A stretch of 64,000 nt of DNA, taken from Candidatus Sulfopaludibacter sp. SbA3 (GTDB lineage Bacteria; Pseudomonadota; Alphaproteobacteria; Caulobacterales; Hyphomonadaceae). The position numbers and the translations under genes were made by a program. Shown here one piece after another: positions 53,268 through 62,960 of the stretch. The notes beneath the pieces are model-generated. The model worked only from the letters and a program-made list of their open reading frames with translations, did no database searches and was not told where the DNA came from. Position 1 is the first letter of the stretch. Each line of letters begins with the position of its first letter. The stretch covers positions 124,001-188,000 of the forward strand of contig CAMDAC010000002.1 of NCBI GenBank assembly GCA_945888325.1, read 5' to 3'.

Positions 53268-53975
53268 ATGCGTAACGTTTTCGTGCTGCCTTGCCTGCTC
53301 GCCACCCTCGCCTTGCCCGGCTGCGCCGCCGCCGTGATCGGGACAGCCGGCGCGGTTGGCCTGACTTCCGTGCAAGAAAAGACGATGGGCGAGGCGCTCG
53401 ATGATGCGACCAACTCCAATGAGATCAAGGCGAAGCTGCTGAACGAGAGCGGAGCCCGGTTTGCCGAGGTCGATGTGGAAGTCGCCAACGGTCTGGTACT
53501 GCTCTCCGGCCGGGTGAATGAGCCGGAAGACCGCACCTTTGCCGAAGGGATCGCCTGGAGTTCATCGCGCACGGTGGACGTGGCGAACGAAGTGCGGATC
53601 GAGCCGCCGGGCGGATTCATGTCGAACGTCTCGGACGAGATCATCACCGGCCGGGTGCGCGCGCGCCTGATCGGCTCCAGCAAGGTCAAGAGCGTCAATT
53701 TTAATATCGAGACCTATGGCGGCGTCGTCTACCTTATGGGCATCGCCCGGGACACCGAAGAACTGCGCGCGGCGGCCGAAGAGGCCAGCGTTGTCGGCGG
53801 CGTCGCGCAGGTCGTCTCGTATGTCCGCATCCGGGACGCATCTGGACGGCCGGCTGCGCCGGCCACAACCGAAGCGCCCCCGCCCCCCACTTATCAACCG
53901 GCCCCCGACGCGTCATATACGACCGAGCCGCTGAGCGAACTGCACGGCGCCAATTACGAACCAGGAAGCCGCTGA
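53268..53975 (+). CDS. BON-domain lipoprotein (DolP/YraP-like)
   Basis: 235 residues. Lipoprotein signal ending LALPGC (Cys 19). Two BON domains: about 50-115 (NEIKAKLLNESGARFAEVDVEVANGLVLLSGRV) and 125-190 (ITGRVRARLIGSSKVKSVNFNIETYGGVVYLMG), then a Pro-rich tail. The AAAVIGTAGAVGLTSVQEKTMGEALDD lead is typical of the YraP/DolP type, which keeps the outer membrane intact in E. coli. Divergent from rsfS. Confidence 0.88.
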   Translation: MRNVFVLPCLLATLALPGCAAAVIGTAGAVGLTSVQEKTMGEALDDATNSNEIKAKLLNESGARFAEVDVEVANGLVLLSGRVNEPEDRTFAEGIAWSSSRTVDVANEVRIEPPGGFMSNVSDEIITGRVRARLIGSSKVKSVNFNIETYGGVVYLMGIARDTEELRAAAEEASVVGGVAQVVSYVRIRDASGRPAAPATTEAPPPPTYQPAPDASYTTEPLSELHGANYEPGSR

Positions 53976-54014
53976 GACCGCGCGCCTTCCGTAACAACGG
54001 GGGCGATACACCGC

Positions 54015-54983
54015 GTGACATTGCGCATAGCCATTCAGATGGATCCGCTGGAGCGGGTCAATATCGACGGTGACACGAGCTTTGCGCTCGCAGAAACGGC
54101 GCAGGCGCGCGGGTATGGGTTGTTCGTCTATGGCCCGGGCGACCTCGCCTGGACCGAAGGCCGCGTGACCGCCCGGGCCCGCCCGGCGCGCGTGCAGCGA
54201 GTGCGCGAAACCCCTGGCCTGTTCGGCGAGCCGGTGACGCTGGACCTCAAGGAGGACGTCGACGTCATCCTGATGCGCCAGGATCCGCCATTCGACATGG
54301 GCTACATCACCGCCTGCCACCTGCTGGAGGAAGTCTCCGGCGAGACGCTGGTGCTGAACGATCCGGCCGGCGTGCGTTCCAGCCCCGAGAAGATCTTTCC
54401 GCTGATGTTCCCGGACATCATGCCGGCGACGCTGGTGACGCGTGACCGGGCAGTCATCGACGCCTTCCGGTCGAAGCATCACGACATCATCGTCAAGCCG
54501 CTTTACGGGCATGGCGGCGCAGGCGTCTTCCGGCTGACCGAAGCCGATTCCAATCTGGACTCATTGCTGGAACTATTCCTCGGCCGGTCCGGCGAACCGG
54601 TGATGGTGCAGGCCTTCCTGCCGGCGGTGTCCGAAGGCGACAAGCGCGTGATCCTGATCGACGGCGAAGCGGTGGGCGCGATCAACCGCCGGCCCAAGGC
54701 CGGACAGGTTCGCTCCAACCTCGTCGTCGGCGGCACGGCCGAAGCGACCGAGCTGTCTGAAGCCGACAAGCTTATCTGCGCGCGCATCGGCCCGGAACTG
54801 AAAAGGCGGGGCCTGGTGCTGACCGGGATCGATGTGATCGGCGGGCGGCTGACCGAAGTGAACGTCACCTCGCCCACCGGACTCCAGGCGCTGAAGCGGC
54901 TGTCGGGCATTGATGCAACTGCCAAATTCTGGGACGTTGTGGAAAGGAAGCTTGCGGCAAGGTCGCTGGAGCGTCATGCTTGA
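54015..54983 (+). CDS. gshB: Glutathione synthetase
   Basis: 322 residues, ATP-grasp. Joins gamma-Glu-Cys and Gly. Seen: IAIQMDPLERVNIDGDTSFALAETAQARG, VILMRQDPPFDMGYITACHLLE, IIVKPLYGHGGAGVFRL, KRVILIDGEAVGAINRRPKAGQVRSNLVVGG and NVTSPTGLQALKRLSG. GTG start at 54015. Followed by a small lipoprotein gene 9 bases on. Supplies the glutathione used by the two GST-type proteins in the window. Confidence 0.96.
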   Translation: MTLRIAIQMDPLERVNIDGDTSFALAETAQARGYGLFVYGPGDLAWTEGRVTARARPARVQRVRETPGLFGEPVTLDLKEDVDVILMRQDPPFDMGYITACHLLEEVSGETLVLNDPAGVRSSPEKIFPLMFPDIMPATLVTRDRAVIDAFRSKHHDIIVKPLYGHGGAGVFRLTEADSNLDSLLELFLGRSGEPVMVQAFLPAVSEGDKRVILIDGEAVGAINRRPKAGQVRSNLVVGGTAEATELSEADKLICARIGPELKRRGLVLTGIDVIGGRLTEVNVTSPTGLQALKRLSGIDATAKFWDVVERKLAARSLERHA

Positions 54984-54992
54984 GGAATGTGG

Positions 54993-55370
54993 ATGAAACC
55001 GATCACTGCCCTTCTCCTGTTGTCGCTCGCCGGTGTCGGCGCCGGCTGCTCCCTCACAACGCCGGCCGCAACCGCAGAAGCAGCGCCGGCTGAAGCTGCG
55101 CCCGCCGCGGAAGTGACCCAGACCGCCGAAGTACAAGGCACGCTGAACCTCAACATCGGCCGGACGAACGACGCGCCCGGCGGGCTGAAGATCGGTGCCG
55201 GCCCGTCCAGCAACGGCGGCGGGCTGATCGTCGGCCCCGGCGGCGCGGGCGGCGATTTCGAGGATGTTGAAGGTCTCGGCATCGATCTGGAAGACGCTCC
55301 CGAAGCGCTGCTCCAGCCGGAACCGGCCTCCGACGAAGATGAAATCGTCCGGCTTCCTCCGGAAAACTGA
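54993..55370 (+). CDS. Small hypothetical lipoprotein
   Basis: 125 residues from ATG 54993 (GAGGA 6 bases upstream; ATG 54987 sits too close). Signal MKPITALLLLSLAGVGAGC gives Cys 19. The mature part is acidic, Ala/Gly-rich (PGGLKIGAGPSSNGGGLIVG) and probably disordered. No family recognised. Directly behind gshB. Confidence 0.65.
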   Translation: MKPITALLLLSLAGVGAGCSLTTPAATAEAAPAEAAPAAEVTQTAEVQGTLNLNIGRTNDAPGGLKIGAGPSSNGGGLIVGPGGAGGDFEDVEGLGIDLEDAPEALLQPEPASDEDEIVRLPPEN

Positions 55371-55374
55371 CCGG

Positions 55375-56544
55375 TCAGCCTGCGAGGCTTTCTTCTTTCA
55401 TCCAGTCTGAGCAAACCTTGACGGCTTCCGGCAGCAAGTCGGGCCGCTCAATGTAATAATGATCCGCCCCCTGAATATCGCGGTAGGCCTTGCGGGCATG
55501 GCCGACGGCATCGTACAGGCGCCGCGCATGGCTGGGGGTGCAGGCCAGGTCGGCGCTATTGTTTATCACCAGGACGGGGCAGGAAATGCGCGCAGCATTG
55601 CCGAGCCCGTCTGCATTGGTCGTGTCATATCCCCATTGCGAGAGCCAGGAACGCAGCGTGGTGAAGCGGGCGAGGCCCACGGGTCCGTCATTCGCAATAC
55701 GCGGCTCGCCGAGGTAACAGGTATAGGGCCTGCGGTCTGACGGCTCCTGCGTGGGATCTGTCCAGCAGACGCTTGCCATTGTTCCGTGTACGGTAAAGGC
55801 GCGCTCTGCGTTGTCTTCCCCTCGCCGGCGAAGGTCTGCCAGGGTCTCCTGCGCCCAGGAGGTGATCCGGCGGTTGCGGGCAACCTGCGCCGCGCGGAAG
55901 CGGGCAACGAATGCATCTGTGTAGGGAGGCTGCGCCGGACAGGCCGGATCGTAGATGTTGAGCGCCGGATCGCGGTCGAAGGGGCGGGTCTCGTCGGTGA
56001 TCGACGGGTCCATCCATTCGGTCAGCGTGATCGCACGGCTGACATGTGCGGCGAGCAGCATGATGCCGTCGGCGGGGGGCAGGGTCTTTTTCGTCAGGTC
56101 ATAGGCATCGCCGGCGGGCGTGTGGGTGATCGCCGGGCGCTCGGCCTGGTCCTGATAGAAGAGCGACAGAGAGCCGCCACCGGACCAGCCGCCGAGGATC
56201 ACCCGCTTGTAGCCGAGGCGTGCGCGGGCGTGCTCGATGCAGGCGCCGAAATCGGCGGCGCATTTTTCCATGATCAAGGCGGTATCGTTTCCGCGGTAGC
56301 GGGTGTTTGCGTAGATGACGTGCTGCCCGGCGCGGGCGAGCGCGGAGACGAGCGGCAGAAAGGCGCCGCCGCCAATCGGGTGAGAGAAGATGACGACGCT
56401 CTCGGCGGATGTGCCCGCCGGATAGATGCGCATGCATTCGACGGCGATATTGTCCCCTGCCCCGCCATAGACATCCTTGAAACTCGACGGATCCTTGTGG
56501 ATCACGAGATAGGGTTCCCGGACGATTTCCGTTGCGCCAGCCAT
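55375..56544 (-). CDS. Alpha/beta-hydrolase family protein
   Basis: 389 residues from ATG 56544 (AAGGAGG upstream). Oxyanion strand VIFSHPIGGGAFLPLV, nucleophile S121 in GGWSGGGS, late acid/His in VINNSADLACTPSHARRLYDAV and GADHYYIE. A large insert (about 165-290) forms a cap. The C-C bond hydrolase or esterase branch is possible. Divergent from the VOC-family dioxygenase gene (96 bases apart), so the pair may act on one aromatic or cyclic compound. Confidence 0.82.
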   Translation of the reverse strand: MAGATEIVREPYLVIHKDPSSFKDVYGGAGDNIAVECMRIYPAGTSAESVVIFSHPIGGGAFLPLVSALARAGQHVIYANTRYRGNDTALIMEKCAADFGACIEHARARLGYKRVILGGWSGGGSLSLFYQDQAERPAITHTPAGDAYDLTKKTLPPADGIMLLAAHVSRAITLTEWMDPSITDETRPFDRDPALNIYDPACPAQPPYTDAFVARFRAAQVARNRRITSWAQETLADLRRRGEDNAERAFTVHGTMASVCWTDPTQEPSDRRPYTCYLGEPRIANDGPVGLARFTTLRSWLSQWGYDTTNADGLGNAARISCPVLVINNSADLACTPSHARRLYDAVGHARKAYRDIQGADHYYIERPDLLPEAVKVCSDWMKEESLAG

Positions 56545-56640
56545 GATGCGTGCCTCCTTGCCCCTTTTGGTTATGGGGTGCACATTATGGGCGAGAACGG
56601 CCCTGTCCATGTGGCCGCAGGGTCAAGGGAGGAGAACGCC

Positions 56641-57327
56641 ATGATCAAGGCGAACGGGATTCACCATATTGCGATCATGGCAGCGGATATCCGCGAACAT
56701 ATCGCCTTCTTTTCGGACGTGATGGGCTTCCAGCTCTCCGCCCTGTTCGACATGCACGGTGTACCGGGCGGGGTGCACGCCTTCCTGCACATGGATGACC
56801 ATTCCTATTTCTCGGTCGTGCAGCTGCCGACGGTCAAAGACATCCCGATCCAGCTGGGCGTGACGCACGCCGGCACCGGCGCGGGTCCGTCCGCCCCCGG
56901 AACGATGCAGCACCTCGCTTTCCGGGTCGACACACTGGACGACCTGCTGGCGATCCGCGACCGGATCCGCACCAAGGGCATCAACGTGATCGGCCCGATG
57001 GACCATGCGATGTGCCATTCGATCTATTTTGCAGGTCCGGACAACATGACCCTTGAAGTCGCCTGCTCGACCGTGCCGATCGATCCGCGTGCCTGGATTG
57101 ATCCGTCGGTGGTCGAGAAGGTTGGCATCACGCCGGCTGAGCTGAAGACCTTTACGCATCCGGACACCTACGCGGGGGAAGGCGGCGCGGTGAAACAGCC
57201 GCCGTATGATCCTGCCAAGCCGCATCAGTCCTATCCGGAAGCGATGTACAAGGCGATGATTGCGGCGCCCGATGACCTCATCCTGAAGTCGACCAAGTTC
57301 GAGCCGCCGGTCAAGGTTACCGCCTGA
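56641..57327 (+). CDS. VOC-family (glyoxalase/extradiol dioxygenase-like) metalloprotein
   Basis: 228 residues. Two beta-alpha-beta-beta-beta modules: IHHIAIMAADIREHIAFFSDVMGFQL and MQHLAFRVDTLDDLLAIRDRIR. Likely metal ligands H9, H91 and E139 (the last in NMTLEVACS), the 2-His-1-Glu set of extradiol dioxygenases and glyoxalases. A C-terminal extension of about 85 residues is not part of the fold. GGAGG about 8-13 bases before the ATG. Substrate unknown; see the divergent hydrolase. Confidence 0.85.
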   Translation: MIKANGIHHIAIMAADIREHIAFFSDVMGFQLSALFDMHGVPGGVHAFLHMDDHSYFSVVQLPTVKDIPIQLGVTHAGTGAGPSAPGTMQHLAFRVDTLDDLLAIRDRIRTKGINVIGPMDHAMCHSIYFAGPDNMTLEVACSTVPIDPRAWIDPSVVEKVGITPAELKTFTHPDTYAGEGGAVKQPPYDPAKPHQSYPEAMYKAMIAAPDDLILKSTKFEPPVKVTA

Positions 57328-57350
57328 CGCGGCGGCGCGGAAACGCCGCG
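57328..57350 (+). terminator. Hairpin after the VOC gene
   Basis: CGCGGCG ... CGCCGCG, 7-base stem with a 9-base loop right after the stop codon (57327). GC-rich, no T-run. Confidence 0.4.
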
Positions 57351-57429
57351 CGAATATACGCAGCAGTCGAATCTGGCCTGCAGATTGCATTGTCTATCGG
57401 TGGACAAATCTGACGTTCTGGAGGCTGCC

Positions 57430-57840
57430 TTGGCAACCCGTGAAGATACATCGCCCGCGCATGAAGCGCGCAAGCCGACCGATGCCGACCGGTTCGTGGG
57501 CCAGCGCCTGCGCCAGGGACGCCGGGAGCTTGGGCTGACGCAGGAAGCGCTGGCCGCGCTGCTGGGCGTGACCTTCCAGCAGATCCAGAAATATGAAGCG
57601 GGACATAGCCGCATGTCGGCCGGGCGGCTGCTGGAGATCGCGGTGGCGCTCGGCAAGCCGATCGGCTGGTTCTATGAGCCGTTCGAGATTGCACCCAGCG
57701 CGGACGGCGGGCGGGGTCGTGACCTGCAGGCGCATGACCTGAAGCGCGACGCGCGGCGACTGGTCGAAGAGATCGGCGACATCCCGAGCCTGCAAGCTGC
57801 CGTGCGGGTGCTGGAAGCCCTGGCCCTGAACCCGCGCTGA
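57430..57840 (+). CDS. XRE-family helix-turn-helix regulator
   Basis: 136 residues from TTG 57430, chosen because GGAGG is 5 bases upstream. HTH domain (about 23-78): VGQRLRQGRRELGLTQEALAALLGVTFQQIQKYEAGHSRMSAGRLLEIA; C-terminal helix pair with DARRLVEEIGDIPSLQAAV. Resembles the alphaproteobacterial PraR/PhrR-type regulators. Targets unknown. Converges on mutS with 8 bases between stops. Confidence 0.88.
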   Translation: MATREDTSPAHEARKPTDADRFVGQRLRQGRRELGLTQEALAALLGVTFQQIQKYEAGHSRMSAGRLLEIAVALGKPIGWFYEPFEIAPSADGGRGRDLQAHDLKRDARRLVEEIGDIPSLQAAVRVLEALALNPR

Positions 57841-57848
57841 GGCGCCGA

Positions 57849-60545
57849 TCAGGCTTTGCCTTTGCCCAGAACTTTCAGCTCGTAGAGCATCGCCAGCGCT
57901 TCGCGCGGCGTGAGTGCGTCAGGATCCAGCGCGTCCAGGGCGGAGAGCACGGCGAGCGCTTCGGGCGGAACTTCCGTTTCCAATTCAACCGGCGCGGCGG
58001 CGAACAGCGGCAGGCTTTCTGCGGCCGAAGGGCTTGCTTCAAGTTGCTTCAGGATTTGCGAGGCCCGGCTGACCGCGCTGCGCGGCAGGCCCGCGAGGCG
58101 GGCCACCTGCACACCGTAGGAACGGTCGGCGGGGCCGGGCTGCACCTCGTGCAGGAAGATCAGGTCCTGCTTCCATTCGCGCGCCTTGAGGCTGGCATTC
58201 GCCGCGCCCGGCAGTTCGGCGGCGAGCGCGGTGAGTTCGTGATAGTGCGTGGCGAAGATGGCGCGGCAGCGCGTCTGTTCGTGAAGGTGCTCAACAGCGG
58301 CCCAGGCGATGGCGAGACCGTCCCAAGTGGCCGTGCCGCGGCCAACTTCATCGAGGATGACGAAACTTTCGGCGGTCGCCTGATTCAGGATCGCGGCCGT
58401 TTCGACCATCTCGACCATGAAGGTGGAGCGCCCGCGCGAGAGATCGTCCGAGGCACCGACACGGGAGAAGACGCGGTCGGCTAGCCCGAGGCGCAATGAG
58501 GCGGCGGGCACGAAGCACCCCGCCTGCGCGAGGATGACCGCGAGAGCTGCCTGCCGCAGGTAGGTCGACTTGCCCGCCATGTTCGGCCCGGTGACGAGCA
58601 GGAAACGCGGCGCGCTTTTTCCGGCGGCATCGAGGGTCAGGTCATTGGCGGTGAAACCCTTCCCTTCCCGGCGCAGCGCCGATTCGACGACGGGATGGCG
58701 CAGAGCCTTGGCGTCGAAGACCGGCGCGGCGTCGATGACAGGACGCACAGCGCCGGTTTCGTCTGCCCAGACGGCGTTGCCAGCGGCCACATCGATGTCT
58801 GCAATGGCCGCGGCGACGCGGGCGAGCGTTTCGCTCTCGGCGGAGACCCGCGCGCAGAAGCCCTCGAACAGCACCATCTCGATCGCCTTCGATTCTTCTT
58901 CCGCGCGGCTGATGCGGCCGGCAAGTTCGGCCAGCTCGGTCGTCGAGAATCGCACGGCGCCAGCCATCGTCTGGCGGTGAATGAAATCGTTCGCGAGCGG
59001 CGGCTTCAGCATCGGATCGGCAAGGCGCGCGGGCACTTCGATGAAGTAGCCAAGCACATTGTTGAACTTGATCTTCAGCGCATTGATGCTGGCGGCTTCG
59101 GCATAGCGGCCCTGCATCTCGGCGATCACGCGGCGACTGTCCTCGCGCAGGCTGCGGACTTCGTCGAGCGCCTTGTCCCAGCTGGCGGCTATGAAGCCGC
59201 CATCACGCGCAAGCATGGGCGGGGTTTCGATCAGCGCAGCCGAAAGTTCGGAAGCGAGCGCGCGCAGGCCGTTCAGATCGCCGAGACCGAGAATGCGGGC
59301 TGCGGCCTCCAGCCGTGAGGGCAATGTCGCGCCAGACGCCTGCAGGATCGCGGCGCACTGTTGGCCAGCGCCCAACGCCCGGGCGAGCGCCTGAAGGTCG
59401 CGCGGGCCGCCCCGGCCGAGGGCAAGGCGCATGCAGGCGCGTTCGAGATCCGGCGCAGATTTCAGCGCCGCGCGAACATCGCCGAGGGCGCTGCGTTCGG
59501 AAGCGAAGAAACTGACGGCGTCGTAGCGCGCCTCGATTTCCGACCGGTCACGCGATGGGCGAGCCAGTTGCGCGGCCAGCAGGCGCGCGCCGGGAGCGGT
59601 GACGGTACGGTCGATCGCGGCGAGCAGCGTGCCTTCGCGGCCGCGGGCGTAGGACCGGTCGATCTCAAGGCTGGCGCGGGTGGCGGGGTCGATCAGCAGC
59701 GTGCCGCCGGGCTCGCCGCGCTTCGGCACGGCGAGGCGCGCGGGGCGTCCCGCCTGCGTGAGTTTCACATAGTCGAGCAGCAGGCCGGCAGCAGCAAGTT
59801 CGGCCTTGGAAAAATCGCCAAGCCCGTCGAGGGCGGCAACACCGAAGGCTTCCTTCAGGAGCGCTTCGCCGGTCTTGGGCGTGCCCGTGCGGGCGGGGCG
59901 TTCGGTGACGGGCGCCGCCGTCATTTCGCGAAGGCCCGCAAGCGCGGGACGGTCCCGGTCGGCTTCAGAGATCACCAATTCACTGAGAGGCCAAGCGAGC
60001 AGTGCGTCCGCGATGCGTGCGGGCTCCAGCGCCGTCAGTTCAAACTGGCCGGTCGAGACATCGCACACGGCGAGCGCGGCCTCGCCCTGCCCCGTGAAGG
60101 CCAGCGCGGCCAGCGCCTGGCCTTGCCGGGCGGGCAGCAAGGTCTCCTCGGTCAACGTACCCGGCGTGACGACGCGCACGATTTCGCGCCGGACGATGGA
60201 TTTCGAGCCGCGCTTCTTCGCCTCCGCAGGACTTTCGGTCTGCTCGCAAACGGCAACGCGGCAGCCGGCCTTGATCAGCCGGGCCAGATACCCTTCCGCT
60301 GCGTGATAAGGCACGCCCGCCATCGGGATCGGCGCCCCGTCATGTTCGCCCCGAGACGTCAGCGTGATGTCGAGAACGCGCGAGGCCGTGACCGCATCGT
60401 CAAAGAAAAGCTCGTAGAAATCGCCCATCCGGAAGAACAGGAGCGCGTCCGGCTGCGCCGCCTTGATCAACAGGTACTGCGCCATGAACGGCGTCGGCTC
60501 GGACGCGGCAGCGGCTGCAGGGGATTTCGGGGCGGTGTCCGGCAT
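57849..60545 (-). CDS. mutS: DNA mismatch repair protein MutS
   Basis: 898 residues. Mismatch-binding N-terminus with FYELFFDDA (the Phe-x-Glu wedge lies in GDFYELFF), clamp and lever domains, and the ABC-type ATPase with Walker [13 protein letters not shown], signature [13 protein letters not shown] and Walker [22 protein letters not shown]. Start ATG 60545 ([10 protein letters not shown]); no strong ribosome site. No mutL in the window. Divergent from maeB. Confidence 0.97.
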   Translation of the reverse strand: MPDTAPKSPAAAAASEPTPFMAQYLLIKAAQPDALLFFRMGDFYELFFDDAVTASRVLDITLTSRGEHDGAPIPMAGVPYHAAEGYLARLIKAGCRVAVCEQTESPAEAKKRGSKSIVRREIVRVVTPGTLTEETLLPARQGQALAALAFTGQGEAALAVCDVSTGQFELTALEPARIADALLAWPLSELVISEADRDRPALAGLREMTAAPVTERPARTGTPKTGEALLKEAFGVAALDGLGDFSKAELAAAGLLLDYVKLTQAGRPARLAVPKRGEPGGTLLIDPATRASLEIDRSYARGREGTLLAAIDRTVTAPGARLLAAQLARPSRDRSEIEARYDAVSFFASERSALGDVRAALKSAPDLERACMRLALGRGGPRDLQALARALGAGQQCAAILQASGATLPSRLEAAARILGLGDLNGLRALASELSAALIETPPMLARDGGFIAASWDKALDEVRSLREDSRRVIAEMQGRYAEAASINALKIKFNNVLGYFIEVPARLADPMLKPPLANDFIHRQTMAGAVRFSTTELAELAGRISRAEEESKAIEMVLFEGFCARVSAESETLARVAAAIADIDVAAGNAVWADETGAVRPVIDAAPVFDAKALRHPVVESALRREGKGFTANDLTLDAAGKSAPRFLLVTGPNMAGKSTYLRQAALAVILAQAGCFVPAASLRLGLADRVFSRVGASDDLSRGRSTFMVEMVETAAILNQATAESFVILDEVGRGTATWDGLAIAWAAVEHLHEQTRCRAIFATHYHELTALAAELPGAANASLKAREWKQDLIFLHEVQPGPADRSYGVQVARLAGLPRSAVSRASQILKQLEASPSAAESLPLFAAAPVELETEVPPEALAVLSALDALDPDALTPREALAMLYELKVLGKGKA

Positions 60546-60679
60546 GGGGCGGCACGCTAGCCGTTGCGGGAGGGATTCGCAAAGCCGGGCGGCTGTAACT
60601 GTGCTGATTTGGCTGTTGGCAGGCCGGTCGCAGCGGCCTAGACGGGAAACCACCCCATTCGAAACGATACAGAGCCCAC

Positions 60680-62956
60680 ATGACCACGCAGCGTCCGAGC
60701 TTCACCGACCAGGAAGCCCTCGATTTCCACTCGCACCCGACCGCGGGCAAGATCTCGATGATCCCGACCAAGCCGATGAGCACGCAGCGCGACCTGTCGC
60801 TGGCTTACAGCCCCGGCGTGGCCATCCCGGTACTTGCGATCGCCGGGAACGAAGACCTGGCGTACGACTACACGTCCAAGGGCAACCTCGTGGCGGTGAT
60901 CTCCAACGGCACGGCCATTCTCGGTCTCGGCAATCTCGGTCCGATGGCCTCGAAGCCGGTGATGGAAGGCAAGGCGGTCCTGTTCAAACGGTTCGCGGAT
61001 ATCGACAGTTTTGATATCGAAGTGAACACGACGGACGCAGAAGACTTCATCCGTACCGTGCGCAATATCGGCGCGACCTGGGGCGGCATCAACCTCGAGG
61101 ACATATCGGCGCCCGATTGCTTCATCATCGAGAGCCGCTTGCGCGAAGAACTCGACATTCCGGTTTTCCATGACGACCAGCACGGCACGGCCATCATCGC
61201 CGCCGCCGGCCTGATCAATGCCTGCCACATCACCGGACGCAAGCTCTCAGACGTCAAGGTGGCCGTCTCCGGCGCCGGCGCAGCGGGCCTCTCGGTTGCC
61301 GGCCTCATCCGCCATCTGGGCGTCAAGGGCGAGAACATCCTGCTCTGCGATACCGCAGGTGTGGTTTATGAAGGCCGCACGCAGAAGATGGACCAGTTCA
61401 AGTCTGCCTTTGCGGTCAAAACCAAGAAACGCACCCTTTCCGAAGCGATGGAGGGGGCGGACGTCTTCCTCGGTCTGTCGGTCAAGGGCGCCGTGACCAA
61501 GGACATGGTGAAATCCATGGCCAACAATCCGATCATCTTCGCGATGGCCAACCCCGATCCGGAAATCACGCCGGAAGATATCAAATCGGTGCGTGACGAC
61601 GCGATCATCGCCACCGGACGTTCGGACTATCCCAACCAGGTCAACAACGTTCTCGGCTTTCCCTACATCTTCCGCGGCGCACTGGATGTGCGTGCCCGGA
61701 GCATCAACGAAGAGATGAAGGTCGCCGCCGCACGTGCACTCGCGGAACTCGCGCGTGAAGACGTGCCGGACGAAGTGGCCGCCGCCTATCACGGCGCCCG
61801 CCCGACCTTCGGACGGGAATACATCATCCCCACACCGTTCGATCCGCGCCTGATCAGCTTCGTGCCGCCGCTGGTCGCGCAGGCAGCGATGGATACGGGC
61901 GTTGCCCGCAAGCCGATCACGGACATGGAAGCCTACCGCAAGAGCCTCGTGCGCCGGGCAGATCCGTCCGCAGGCTTCCTGCAGGGCGTGCAGGCGAAAT
62001 GCCGCGACGTTCAGCGCCGGATCGTGTTTGCGGAAGGCGAAGAACCCGCGGTGGTGCGCGCCGCCTGGAGTTTCAAGAGCCAGGGGCTTGGCCATCCGAT
62101 CCTGATCGGCCGCGAAGCGCAGGTCGAAGCAACGATGGAGCAGATGGGCGTGCCGGCCGGGGCGCTCGACATCATCAATGCGCGCTTGTCTGACAACAAC
62201 CCCGCCTATGTCGACATGCTGTACAAGCGCCTTCAGCGCAAAGGCTATCTGAAGCGCGATGTGCAGCGCCTGGTGAACCAGGACCGCAACGTGTTCGGCT
62301 GCTGCATGCTGAAGAACGGCGACGCCGACGGCATGGTGACCGGCGTGACGCGCGCCTACGACGCGGCGCTGAAGGATGCGCTGCTGGTGCTCGACCCGAT
62401 TCCCGGACAGGCCGTGATCGGCATGTCGATGGTGATCAACATGGGCAAGACGATCTTTATCGCCGACACGAGCGTGAACGAACTTCCCGACGGGCAGACG
62501 CTGGCCAACATTGCGCTGGAAGCGGTTCGCAGCGTGCGCAGCCTCGGCTTTACGCCGCGTGTTGCCTTCCTCTCCTATTCGACCTTCGGCAATCCGATGG
62601 GTGAGCGGGCGGACAAGGTGCGCGATGCGGTCGCGATCCTAGACCGGACGCCGGGCATCGACTTCGAATACGAAGGCGACATGAATGCCGACGTGGCCCT
62701 CAACCCGAACCACAAGCTGCTCTATCCGTTCTCGCGCCTGACCGGGCCCGCCAACGTGCTGGTCATGCCGGCGATCCACTCGGCCTCGATTGCGACGAAC
62801 CTGCTGGAGCAGATGAGCCGCGCGGTTGTGATCGGCCCGATGCTGCTGGGCCTCGAAAAGCCCGTGCAGATCGCGTCCCTCGGTGCCACCGTCGGCGATA
62901 TCGTGGACCTCGCCACGCTGGCCGCGTTCGACATCGACCAGGTGCACAGCGCCTGA
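60680..62956 (+). CDS. maeB: NADP-dependent malic enzyme with phosphotransacetylase-like domain
   Basis: 758 residues. N-terminal malic enzyme (about 1-420): [45 protein letters not shown], the NADP-binding [32 protein letters not shown]-terminal Pta-like domain (about 440-750), regulatory, non-catalytic in this family. Oxidatively decarboxylates malate to pyruvate with NADPH. Same-strand hybrid form common in Gram-negatives. Confidence 0.95.
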   Translation: MTTQRPSFTDQEALDFHSHPTAGKISMIPTKPMSTQRDLSLAYSPGVAIPVLAIAGNEDLAYDYTSKGNLVAVISNGTAILGLGNLGPMASKPVMEGKAVLFKRFADIDSFDIEVNTTDAEDFIRTVRNIGATWGGINLEDISAPDCFIIESRLREELDIPVFHDDQHGTAIIAAAGLINACHITGRKLSDVKVAVSGAGAAGLSVAGLIRHLGVKGENILLCDTAGVVYEGRTQKMDQFKSAFAVKTKKRTLSEAMEGADVFLGLSVKGAVTKDMVKSMANNPIIFAMANPDPEITPEDIKSVRDDAIIATGRSDYPNQVNNVLGFPYIFRGALDVRARSINEEMKVAAARALAELAREDVPDEVAAAYHGARPTFGREYIIPTPFDPRLISFVPPLVAQAAMDTGVARKPITDMEAYRKSLVRRADPSAGFLQGVQAKCRDVQRRIVFAEGEEPAVVRAAWSFKSQGLGHPILIGREAQVEATMEQMGVPAGALDIINARLSDNNPAYVDMLYKRLQRKGYLKRDVQRLVNQDRNVFGCCMLKNGDADGMVTGVTRAYDAALKDALLVLDPIPGQAVIGMSMVINMGKTIFIADTSVNELPDGQTLANIALEAVRSVRSLGFTPRVAFLSYSTFGNPMGERADKVRDAVAILDRTPGIDFEYEGDMNADVALNPNHKLLYPFSRLTGPANVLVMPAIHSASIATNLLEQMSRAVVIGPMLLGLEKPVQIASLGATVGDIVDLATLAAFDIDQVHSA

Positions 62957-62960
62957 GGAT

